DNA from: JAJFFW01 sp038531315
GTDB taxonomy: Bacteria; Pseudomonadota; Alphaproteobacteria; Caulobacterales; Parvularculaceae
Reading direction: 5' to 3'
Length of the DNA stretch: 12,735 nt
Assembly (NCBI GenBank): GCA_038531315.1
Contig: JBCBBT010000080.1
Location: 1 to 12,735, forward strand
This document shows positions 6,300 through 12,735 of the stretch, piece after piece. The notes below the pieces were generated by a model. The model was not told where the DNA came from and did no database searches. It was given only the letters and a program-made list of their open reading frames with translations. The translations under genes were made by a program, and so were the position numbers. Position 1 is the stretch's first letter. Every line of letters begins with the position of its first letter.

Positions 6300-7298
6300 A
6301 TGAAAGCCATGATGAGCGTTGAAGTCGGCGGGCCTGAAACATTGAAAATGATGGAAGCCGAAACGCCGGCGCCGGGGCCGGGCCAAATCCGAATCGCGGT
6401 GAAGGCGGCGGGCGTCAATTTTCCCGACACGCTGATCATCCGCGACCTCTATCAATTTAAGCCGCCGCGTCCGTTCGCGCCGGGCGGCGAAGTCGCCGGC
6501 GTCGTCGAAGCGCTCGGGGACGGCGTCACGACGTTTCAGGAAGGCGACCGCGTTCTCGCGATGACGTTGCATGGCGGTTACGCAACAGACCTTGTGGTTG
6601 ATGCCCATGCGGCCGCGAAAATTCCCGATGCGATGCCGTTCGACGAGGCGGCCGCGTTTTTGATGACCTACGGCACGTCACATTATGCGCTGAAAGACAG
6701 GGCGGCGATGAAACCCGGCGAGTCGCTCTTTATACTGGGCGCCGCAGGCGGGGTCGGCGCGGCCGCCATTGAGCTCGGTCGCGCGATGGGCGCCCGCGTC
6801 ATCGCCGGCGTTTCCTCAGAAGAAAAAGCGGCGTTCTGCAAAGATCTCGGCGCCGACGAAACGATTGTTTACCCGACGGGCGATCTCGATCGAGGCGTTC
6901 AAAAGGAATTGTCCTCCGCGATCAAGGCGAAAGCCGGCGGTGACGGCGTTGACGTCGTCTATGACGCTGTCGGCGGCGACTACGCAGAACCCGCGATCAG
7001 GGCGCTTGCGTGGGAGGGGCGGTTCCTGGTCGTCGGCTTCCCGGCCGGCATCCCGCGGATTCCGCTGAACCTGACGCTCTTGAAAAGCTGTCAGATCGTC
7101 GGCGTATTCTGGGGAGCGTTCACAATGCGCAACCCCAAACGCCACGGAGAGCATGTCGCGGAACTGTTCAAGTGGTATGCGGAAGGAAAAATCAAACCGC
7201 GCGTGACCGGCAGTTTTCCCCTGCAGGACGCGGAAAAAGCGCTCGCGGTGATCGAAACCCGCAAAGCGCGCGGCAAGGTTGTCCTGACGATGGACTAG
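6300..7298 (+). CDS. NAD(P)H:quinone oxidoreductase, zinc-free MDR family
   Basis: A 332-aa medium-chain dehydrogenase/reductase of the quinone oxidoreductase class, expected to transfer hydride from NAD(P)H to quinones or enones in the cytoplasm. Residues 1-120 form the GroES-like catalytic domain, with AGVNFPDTLIIRD (37-49) and the family's PFAPGGEVAGVVEALG (58-73). The Rossmann domain carries GAAGGVG (147-153) for nucleotide binding and VVYDAVGG (219-226). The cysteine cluster of zinc-dependent alcohol dehydrogenases is absent, as expected for this class. The ATG at 6300 gives the normal family N-terminus; a GGAG sequence lies about 12 bases upstream. The frame remains open to 6243, but that extension has no match to the family. 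It is divergent from the lipoprotein-MFS-DUF1801 operon, with 176 bases between the two starts. Confidence 0.88.
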   Translation: MKAMMSVEVGGPETLKMMEAETPAPGPGQIRIAVKAAGVNFPDTLIIRDLYQFKPPRPFAPGGEVAGVVEALGDGVTTFQEGDRVLAMTLHGGYATDLVVDAHAAAKIPDAMPFDEAAAFLMTYGTSHYALKDRAAMKPGESLFILGAAGGVGAAAIELGRAMGARVIAGVSSEEKAAFCKDLGADETIVYPTGDLDRGVQKELSSAIKAKAGGDGVDVVYDAVGGDYAEPAIRALAWEGRFLVVGFPAGIPRIPLNLTLLKSCQIVGVFWGAFTMRNPKRHGEHVAELFKWYAEGKIKPRVTGSFPLQDAEKALAVIETRKARGKVVLTMD

Positions 7299-7301
7299 CC
7301 G

Positions 7302-7320
7302 CGCGAAGGCGGCGTTCGCG
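7302..7320. terminator. hairpin between convergent genes
   Basis: CGCGAA (7302-7307) and TTCGCG (7315-7320) form a perfect 6-bp stem with a 7-base loop in the 46-base gap between the ends of the quinone oxidoreductase and kinase genes. No U-tract follows on either strand. The position suggests a shared terminator. Confidence 0.35.
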
Positions 7321-7344
7321 TCGCTCGCGCATTGCATCGCTCGT

Positions 7345-9552
7345 TCACGACGCGGCTTTCGCACCCTGCGTCGGGAGCTCCCGCAATGTCTTCAACAGCA
7401 GATCGCGGTCGATCGGTTTTGTTATAATGGCATCCATGCCGGCGTTAAGGCATAGCGCGCGGTCGGATTTCATCACATTCGCGGTGACGGCGACAAGCGG
7501 CGTGCGCCCGCCTTTTTCTTTTTCAACGCGCCGAATTTCTTCCGCTGCCTGAATACCGCTCATCACCGGCATCGACATGTCGAGAAGAACAATCTCGGGC
7601 GCGAACTCATTAAAGTGGGCCACCGCCAGCGCTCCGTTGTCGACGATCACCGCGTCGAACTCCGATTGCTGCAACATGGTTCGGATGACCATCTGGTTGA
7701 TGGCGTTGTCTTCTGCAATCAGAATTGAACGCTTATGCGGCAAATCCGGCCTCGAAGCGCGTTCGGCCTGCCTGGCGCGATGGCTCCGCGCGGCTGCGGC
7801 GCGAACTTCCTTCAGCTTTCTGACATCATCCTCGAGAAGTCGATCGCTGAGCGCTTCAAAAAGGATCGACGCCCGCAATGGTTTGACAAGCCACCCGGAC
7901 GCGGCGTCCTGCTCGCGTTCCGCGACAAGCGCCTGCTCTGTCGCTGACGCGATGACAATCGACGGCAAATTCTGGAAGCGCTCGTCATCTTTCAGAGCGG
8001 CGACAAACTCTTCGCCGTTCATTTCAGGCATGGCGTATTCGGTCAAAACAAGATCGATGAAGTCGCCGCAGCGGAACCGTTCTTTTAGGATTGCGAGCGC
8101 TTGCATTGTTGACGGCGCTTCGACGATCTCGCACCCCCACGCCGCGCACTGGTCCTTCAGAATTTTTCGATTGATCTCTTTTTCCGCCACCACCAGCAGC
8201 CGTTTTTGCGGCAGGGTCTGCGGCTTCTCGCCATGATTTTCGCGAGAAGCCGCATCAACGGGCAGTGCGACGGTGAAAGAAAAAATCGAACCGGCGCCGG
8301 GCGCACTTTCAACACGAATATCGCCGCCCATCAAAAGGACAATGTTGCGCGCAATCGCGAGGCCAAGACCCGTTCCCTCGAAACGCCGCGCATGCGAGCC
8401 TTCCACTTGTTCGAATTGATCGAAGATCCGCTCACGGTTTTCCTTGGAAATGCCGATCCCTGTGTCTTCGATGGTAAATGTGACAAGCGCGGTTTCGTCG
8501 TCGCCGTCTGGCGCAGCGCGGCTTTCAACCCGCACGATCACGTAGCCTTCGCTGGTAAACTTTACGGCGTTACCAACAATATTCGTCAACACCTGCCGCA
8601 ACCGACCGCTGTCGCCGATAACGACTTCCGGACAGTCGGGCGCATAATCGAGAATGACTTCGAGATCCTTTTCGCGCGCCGTCGCCGCGATCATTAAAAC
8701 AACGTCTTCAACCGCTTTGCGAAGATTGAAATCGTGGGGTGAGAGCGCGATCTTGCCGCTCTCGAACTTTGAAAAGTCGAGGATGTCGTTGATAATATTC
8801 AACAAGCTCTTACCCGATGATCGGATAATGCGCGCAAGCTCTTTTTGTTTTTCGCTAAGACCGGCCTCAATCAAAAGATCGCTCATACCGATCACGCCAT
8901 TCATGGGCGTGCGGATTTCGTGGCTCATATTAGCAAGAAAATTCGCTTTCGCCTCTGCGGCTTGTTCTGCGCGCGCGACGGCGGCGACGAGCCGGTCGAT
9001 TTTTTGATGATGGCGCCGGCTGAAAAAGTAGGCCGCCGCGACGCCGACAAGGATCAGCAAGCCGCACATGACGCCAAGTGCGGCGCCCGCTATCGGGAGC
9101 GCGATGGCGTATGGCGCGCTGGTGAATGCGAGAACATTTCGCGAAGAGCGCTCGTCAACGCTGAGCAGAATGCCGCCGGTCATGCTGGTCAAGATAACCA
9201 GCAGCGCCATCAATACCATTTCCGCTTCGCTGGCGTAAATCAAAAGGCCGCAACACCAGACCGAAAAGCATCCCCCCATAAAAGTGGACAGCAGGTTTGC
9301 AAGCCGAAACCGTCGTTCAATGGTCGCCGCCGACGGCACGCGCGTCCGGTCGCGGATCCAAACGGGACCGCGCGAAATCAATATGCAGGCGAACAAAATG
9401 ACCGGCGCAAACAAAAGCCAGCGCGGCGCCGCGCTAGGCAGAAAAGTGACAATGTTGGCAAGTGTCGCAGCCGAACAGGTCCCATATCCAACGAGCGCCA
9501 ACCGCGCGTAGTCGATATACGGCTCGATGCGATCCTGTTTTGTTTCCGGCAC
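7345..9552 (-). CDS. membrane hybrid histidine kinase with two receiver domains
   Basis: A 735-aa sensor kinase of the inner membrane. About six hydrophobic segments fall between residues 18 and 177, with no large periplasmic loop, so the sensor is probably within the membrane. A short coiled linker leads to the HisKA domain (FLANMSHEIRTPMNG, phosphorylated His211) and the ATPase domain (Asn324 and Asn328; DTGIG 363-367; GTGLGLA 393-399). The first receiver (about 451-575) has Glu505 where the phosphorylated Asp should be and AEK (456-458) in place of the usual acidic pair, though Ser536 and Lys557 are kept. The second receiver (about 608-725) is intact: Glu614, Asp615, Asp658, Thr690 and Lys712. 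A basic linker joins the two. There is no Hpt or output domain, so a separate phosphotransfer partner is needed. The start is GTG at 9552, preceded by GGAGGGGG; the open frame to 9858 is non-coding. Confidence 0.9.
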   Translation of the reverse strand: MPETKQDRIEPYIDYARLALVGYGTCSAATLANIVTFLPSAAPRWLLFAPVILFACILISRGPVWIRDRTRVPSAATIERRFRLANLLSTFMGGCFSVWCCGLLIYASEAEMVLMALLVILTSMTGGILLSVDERSSRNVLAFTSAPYAIALPIAGAALGVMCGLLILVGVAAAYFFSRRHHQKIDRLVAAVARAEQAAEAKANFLANMSHEIRTPMNGVIGMSDLLIEAGLSEKQKELARIIRSSGKSLLNIINDILDFSKFESGKIALSPHDFNLRKAVEDVVLMIAATAREKDLEVILDYAPDCPEVVIGDSGRLRQVLTNIVGNAVKFTSEGYVIVRVESRAAPDGDDETALVTFTIEDTGIGISKENRERIFDQFEQVEGSHARRFEGTGLGLAIARNIVLLMGGDIRVESAPGAGSIFSFTVALPVDAASRENHGEKPQTLPQKRLLVVAEKEINRKILKDQCAAWGCEIVEAPSTMQALAILKERFRCGDFIDLVLTEYAMPEMNGEEFVAALKDDERFQNLPSIVIASATEQALVAEREQDAASGWLVKPLRASILFEALSDRLLEDDVRKLKEVRAAAARSHRARQAERASRPDLPHKRSILIAEDNAINQMVIRTMLQQSEFDAVIVDNGALAVAHFNEFAPEIVLLDMSMPVMSGIQAAEEIRRVEKEKGGRTPLVAVTANVMKSDRALCLNAGMDAIITKPIDRDLLLKTLRELPTQGAKAAS

Positions 9553-9597
9553 TAGTAAACTTCCCCCTCCACGCTTGCCATATTTACTTCGCTTGAA

Positions 9598-9613
9598 TTT
9601 AATCTTGATTAAA
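9598..9613. promoter_or_regulatory. TTTAATC-TT-GATTAAA palindrome in the kinase promoter region
   Basis: A perfect inverted repeat with 7-base arms and a 2-base centre lies 46 bases upstream of the kinase GTG start, in the 318-base divergent region. It has the size and symmetry of a dimeric regulator site. It also contains TTAA-N6-TTAA, one base short of the CtrA consensus TTAA-N7-TTAA, so a CtrA site is possible but imperfect. Elsewhere in 9553-9870 I see only the weak repeat at 9743-9764, a 6-bp hairpin at 9661-9677 and a TTGACA at 9683 without a well-spaced -10. Confidence 0.4.
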
Positions 9614-9742
9614 AAGTTCCATTTTTGCGTGTAATTGAGTGAATATTGCGCGGCTGGGCGGCGAACTCGCCGTTCGCGCCGATTGACATTAACGATAGCG
9701 CGACGCGTCTGTATTTGGGCCGACCCTGTCGCATCGTACTGA

Positions 9743-9764
9743 TTTGCGACAAACAGAGCGCAAA
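9743..9764. promoter_or_regulatory. TTTGCG-N10-CGCAAA inverted repeat upstream of the MBL gene
   Basis: Two perfect 6-base arms are separated by 10 bases, about 107 bases upstream of the ATG at 9871. The spacing fits a helix-turn-helix dimer operator. There is no recognised regulator to assign to it, and chance occurrence cannot be excluded. Confidence 0.2.
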
Positions 9765-9870
9765 GTGCGGTAAACCGAACAAAACACACGCGCGCGAGCG
9801 TGGGCGCCGCGAGGCAAGCCTGCCAGCATCGCGGCCGACGGCTGGGCGCCAACCACATCGGGGTGAAACG

Positions 9871-11313
9871 ATGAACAAAAAACCAAAGCTTCTCGTCTGC
9901 ATCGCAGTCGGGGCCGCGGCGCTGTCGACCGCCGTCGCCGCAGGCGAAAAAGAAGACGCATTAATTGAAAAAGTTCTGGCGGCCTATGGCGGCGACGCCC
10001 TGACGGGCATGAAGTCGATCGCCATCGACGAGACCTACAAGAACGCCTTCCCGGGACAGGGTTATACGCCGGTGCATGTTGAGTTTACCGAACTGAAACA
10101 AGAGCATCGCCTTGATCCGGCCAATCAAAGGGCGAGCGTTGAGTCTTGGAGTGCAAACTGGGGTTTCGTCAACCATACCCGCCAGCTGACGGCGGGCGAG
10201 GATATTGTTACGATCAACTATCGCACGGGCGATTATCAGACGGCGAGCGCGCCTGATTACTACACTGCGTTTGGGCCGGTCATTCGCACATCTGATACGC
10301 TTCTTGCTTTTGAGCTTGCCCGGCAGGCGGAAACCGCAAATTTTGAAGGCGAACGTAATTTTCTTGGTACGCCGCATCAATTGATCAGCTTTGAAATTCC
10401 AAATTCGCCGCGGCTGACGCTTTATGTGGAAAATGAGAGCGGGCTCATTTCCAAAATGGTTCGCGATACAGGCCTCGGCCCCCTCACCTATCAGTTCAGA
10501 AATCATCTGAAGGCGAAAGGCGTCGCTTACGCATCCGATTTTGAATTTTTCATCAATAACAACGTCAATCTCCTCACCGTCCGCCGAGACGTCGCCATAA
10601 ACACCGTCCGCGGGGCTGCGTTCCGGATTGATCGCGGCATTACCGAGGAGCCGGCGCGGATCGACACGTCTGAAATGAGCGTCGATGCGCTGGGCGACGG
10701 CGTCCATCTTGTCGGAACCGGATTTACCTTCACCGCTTTCATTGATGCCGGCGATCACGTTATCGCGGTCGGCGGGTCAGCAGGGCTCCAGGAGCGGGTT
10801 GAAGCCTATCGCGAAGCAACGGGCGCCGATAAACCGCTGCGATATCAAATTGCGACCCATCACCACACAGATCATCTGGACTCGATGCCAGCGGCGTTCG
10901 AACTGGGCGCCAATTTTATCGCTCCGGCGGCGGCCGTTGAAAATCTCAAGGCTGCAGTCGGCGACGCCTTGTCAGACGAGAGGATCACCGTTCTGGACAA
11001 AAAACTATCGCTCGGGCCTGTCGACATTCATGAGATCACGACAAGCCACGCACAAAGCTACGCGCTTGTTTATGTTCCGGCGATCAAGGCGGTTTTTCAG
11101 GCTGATCATTATAATGGCGTCTATCAAGACGCGGTGTCGCCCGCCAATGTGGGCTCGGTTTCCCTGAAAGACGCGGTCGATGCGCTTGGGCTCGATGTTG
11201 CGATTGTCCTGTCCGCGCATGGACGCGAAGCGACGCCGTGGGCTGACTTTGTGGAAGCCGTCGAGGCTTTCGACCCCCAACCCTGCATCCGTCAACGCGC
11301 TATTTGCGGCTAA
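9871..11313 (+). CDS. exported MBL-fold metallohydrolase, 480 aa
   Basis: A signal peptide is clear: KKPK, then a hydrophobic run, with likely cleavage after AVAA (residue 24), so the protein is periplasmic or secreted. Residues 27-260 form a beta-rich N-terminal domain reminiscent of LolA/LolB-like lipid-binding folds; this is an impression, not a firm match. The C-terminal metallo-beta-lactamase domain has THHHTDHLD (329-337; ligands His330, His332, Asp334, His335), His393 in TSHAQ, Asp412 in ADHY and His450 in SAHGRE. This is the complete dinuclear metal set. The substrate is unknown. The end carries two cysteines (PC...ICG, 472 and 479) that could form a disulphide. The ATG at 9871 is chosen because it begins the signal peptide; GGGGTGAAA lies just before it. 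It is divergent from the hybrid kinase and convergent with the MATE gene. Confidence 0.85.
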   Translation: MNKKPKLLVCIAVGAAALSTAVAAGEKEDALIEKVLAAYGGDALTGMKSIAIDETYKNAFPGQGYTPVHVEFTELKQEHRLDPANQRASVESWSANWGFVNHTRQLTAGEDIVTINYRTGDYQTASAPDYYTAFGPVIRTSDTLLAFELARQAETANFEGERNFLGTPHQLISFEIPNSPRLTLYVENESGLISKMVRDTGLGPLTYQFRNHLKAKGVAYASDFEFFINNNVNLLTVRRDVAINTVRGAAFRIDRGITEEPARIDTSEMSVDALGDGVHLVGTGFTFTAFIDAGDHVIAVGGSAGLQERVEAYREATGADKPLRYQIATHHHTDHLDSMPAAFELGANFIAPAAAVENLKAAVGDALSDERITVLDKKLSLGPVDIHEITTSHAQSYALVYVPAIKAVFQADHYNGVYQDAVSPANVGSVSLKDAVDALGLDVAIVLSAHGREATPWADFVEAVEAFDPQPCIRQRAICG

Positions 11314-11328
11314 CACACCACTATCGCT

Positions 11329-11348
11329 CGCCTGCGTCCGCTCAGGCG
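11329..11348. terminator. hairpin between the convergent MBL and MATE genes
   Basis: CGCCTG (11329-11334) and CAGGCG (11343-11348) form a perfect 6-bp GC stem with an 8-base loop in the 46-base gap between two converging stop codons. No U-tract follows on either strand, so it is a weak candidate for a shared terminator. Confidence 0.35.
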
Positions 11349-11359
11349 GGCGCGGGCGT

Positions 11360-12735
11360 TCAGGAATTTTGTAAACGCCGCTCGCGCCGGATCACCCAGG
11401 CAAGCCGCGCGCTGAGGAGTATGGACGCCGTCACAAGACTGCACAGGAGACCCCACCAGACGCCAATGGCCCCAAGGGACGTATACAGCCCCAGCCAATA
11501 GGCGACGGGAAACCCGATGATCCAATAGCTTATGCCGGTCAGGACCATCGGCGCGTCGACGTCTTTCAACCCGCGCAGGCACTGATTGGCGGCGACCTGA
11601 ACGGCATCGAAGAACATGAAGGCTGCGGCGACCGGCAGAAACGTTGCGACGAGCTGAATAACGGTCCGGTTTTCAGGATCAGCATTTTCGAGATAGAGCC
11701 CGGCGATAAAACCCGGATTAAGCGCGATCGGGATCGCAAACGCCATAATCGCCGCGACGCAAACGCCAATCGTCACAACCGCCGCCCGGATGACCCCATC
11801 ATTGTCGCGCGCGCCTGCCGCAAGACCCACCCGCGTCGCGCCGGCGATTGAAAAGCCGAGCGGCGTCATGAAGGCGAGCGCGGCGACATTCAACGCGATT
11901 TGATAGGCCGCCACTTCGGCGACGCCGATACGGCCCACAATGAAGACGCTCGCGTTAAAAAGGAGCGCCTCAAAGCCCGTTGTGACCGATATCGGCCAAC
12001 CAAGCCGCATCACTTCTTTCAGGCGCTCCCAGTCGGGTTGGAGAAATTTTGAGAAAAGATCAAATTGTCGGCCGCGCTTGTCCCACTGAATGTAGGCGAC
12101 AAGCGCAAAAAATCCGATCATATGCGCGAGCGACGACGCAATGCCTGCGCCGACAAGCTCAAGCCGCGGAAACCCCCATGATCCGTAGATCAAAAGATAG
12201 TTCAAAAACGCATTGATCACTGTCGTGACAATAACGAAAAGGAGCGGCGCCCGGGTTCGATCAATAGCCGCCAGGAAATTACGCAGCAAAATAACGCCAA
12301 GCATAAAAGGCCAGCCCGGCGCCAGCGCGAGAACATAGGGCCCCGCCAAACGCGCAAGCTCTTCGGGCTGTCCAAGCGCGCGCGCAATATCGGCGGCGAA
12401 CAGATAAAACACCGCCATCGCTGGAAAATAGAACGCAATCGCCCATAGTCCCATGCGAACTGAACGGCGCGCGTCGCGCGTGTTGTCTGCGTCGGCGCCG
12501 AGCGCCTGGCTCACCATCGGGCTCACCGCCATCGCCGGCCCGAAGCCAACGAGAAATGTGAAGTAGAAAAAGACGAGCCCCAGCGAGGACGCCGCCAGCT
12601 CTGCGGCGCCAAGACGCCCAATCATCAGGACGTCAATCGTATTGACCGAAAACTGGACAAGCTGCGTCAGGCCGAAGGGCAATCCTAATGCGACAAGCGC
12701 CTTCGTCTCTGCTTTCCAGGCGGGCAAGGGCCGGA
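11360..12735 (-). CDS. MATE family efflux transporter (N-terminus cut by window)
   Basis: An inner-membrane multidrug and toxin extrusion protein with about twelve hydrophobic helices arranged as two repeats. It probably exports cationic or other toxic compounds in exchange for Na+ or H+. Family-typical stretches include the first helix region LGLPFGLTQLVQFSVNTIDV with IGRLG after it, RNFLAAIDRTRAP in the first half, and in the second half the repeat-like FNASVFIVGRIG, NVAALAFMTPLGFSIAGATRVG and NQCLRGLKDVDAP. About 455 residues are visible, close to full family length. An in-frame TTG at 12727 could serve as start, but the frame remains open to the window edge (R-P before it), so the true start probably lies just outside. 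It converges on the MBL gene, with 46 bases between stops. Confidence 0.9.
   Translation of the reverse strand, partial: RPLPAWKAETKALVALGLPFGLTQLVQFSVNTIDVLMIGRLGAAELAASSLGLVFFYFTFLVGFGPAMAVSPMVSQALGADADNTRDARRSVRMGLWAIAFYFPAMAVFYLFAADIARALGQPEELARLAGPYVLALAPGWPFMLGVILLRNFLAAIDRTRAPLLFVIVTTVINAFLNYLLIYGSWGFPRLELVGAGIASSLAHMIGFFALVAYIQWDKRGRQFDLFSKFLQPDWERLKEVMRLGWPISVTTGFEALLFNASVFIVGRIGVAEVAAYQIALNVAALAFMTPLGFSIAGATRVGLAAGARDNDGVIRAAVVTIGVCVAAIMAFAIPIALNPGFIAGLYLENADPENRTVIQLVATFLPVAAAFMFFDAVQVAANQCLRGLKDVDAPMVLTGISYWIIGFPVAYWLGLYTSLGAIGVWWGLLCSLVTASILLSARLAWVIRRERRLQNS

Noticed and set aside
5767..6342. Longer 191-residue version of the lipoprotein
   Set aside because: The lipoprotein signal begins at 6123 with a good ribosome site; the extension overlaps the divergent quinone oxidoreductase start.
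9683..9715. TTGACA followed by TGTATT as a promoter for the MBL gene
   Set aside because: The spacer would be 21 bases, too long for a standard sigma-70 promoter.
9553..9858. 102-codon N-terminal extension of the hybrid kinase
   Set aside because: It lacks coding character, crosses the palindrome and the divergent promoter region, and a GTG with GGAGGGGG just upstream gives a better start.
11274..11374. Possible frameshift at a C5 run near the end of the MBL gene, giving a longer C-terminus in another frame
   Set aside because: The annotated frame ends in a PC...ICG tail whose two cysteines look like a natural disulphide clasp, and the longer alternative would overlap the MATE gene.

Overview
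The window looks like chromosome from an Alphaproteobacterium. The grounds are a fairly GC-rich, strongly coding codon pattern in most genes, a polyhydroxybutyrate/ketone-body enzyme (D-3-hydroxybutyrate dehydrogenase) coupled to a patatin-like hydrolase, a spinster-type MFS carrier and a typical mix of DUF1801, MDR-quinone-oxidoreductase and hybrid-kinase genes. No genus can be named from this alone. No mobile element, CRISPR array, rRNA or convincing tRNA was seen.

Layout. Bases 1-75 are the 3' end of a plus-strand gene. Bases 76-867 form an AT-richer patch: a possible 10-codon leader ORF, a hairpin with a U-tract, and an unrecognised 189-residue protein. After a 312-base gap with a good promoter comes bdhA (1180-1962), followed with no gap by a patatin-like phospholipase/hydrolase (1963-3015). 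A palindrome of the form TTGC-N3-GCAA overlaps the start region of this operon and resembles the sites described for the PHB regulator PhaR. A large intrinsic terminator (3040-3092) separates this operon from a convergent minus-strand membrane protein (3167-3709).

Further along the minus strand, three close-packed genes run lipoprotein (6123-5767), spinster-type MFS transporter (5720-4356) and DUF1801 protein (4354-3929), and are probably one operon. Divergent from it is a zinc-free NAD(P)H:quinone oxidoreductase (6300-7298).

The last part holds a membrane hybrid histidine kinase on the minus strand (9552-7345). It carries one degenerate and one intact receiver domain, and it diverges from an exported metallo-beta-lactamase-fold hydrolase (9871-11313). 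A MATE efflux protein (minus strand, 11360 to the window edge) closes the window and is cut at its N-terminus.

The best leads are the bdhA-patatin pair with its candidate PhaR-like operator, the Glu-for-Asp receiver in the hybrid kinase, the 16-base palindrome in that kinase's promoter region, and the orphan AT-rich gene with its leader structure. Nothing here is clearly a defence system or a new type of mobile element. Most of the window is ordinary metabolic, transport and signalling genes.
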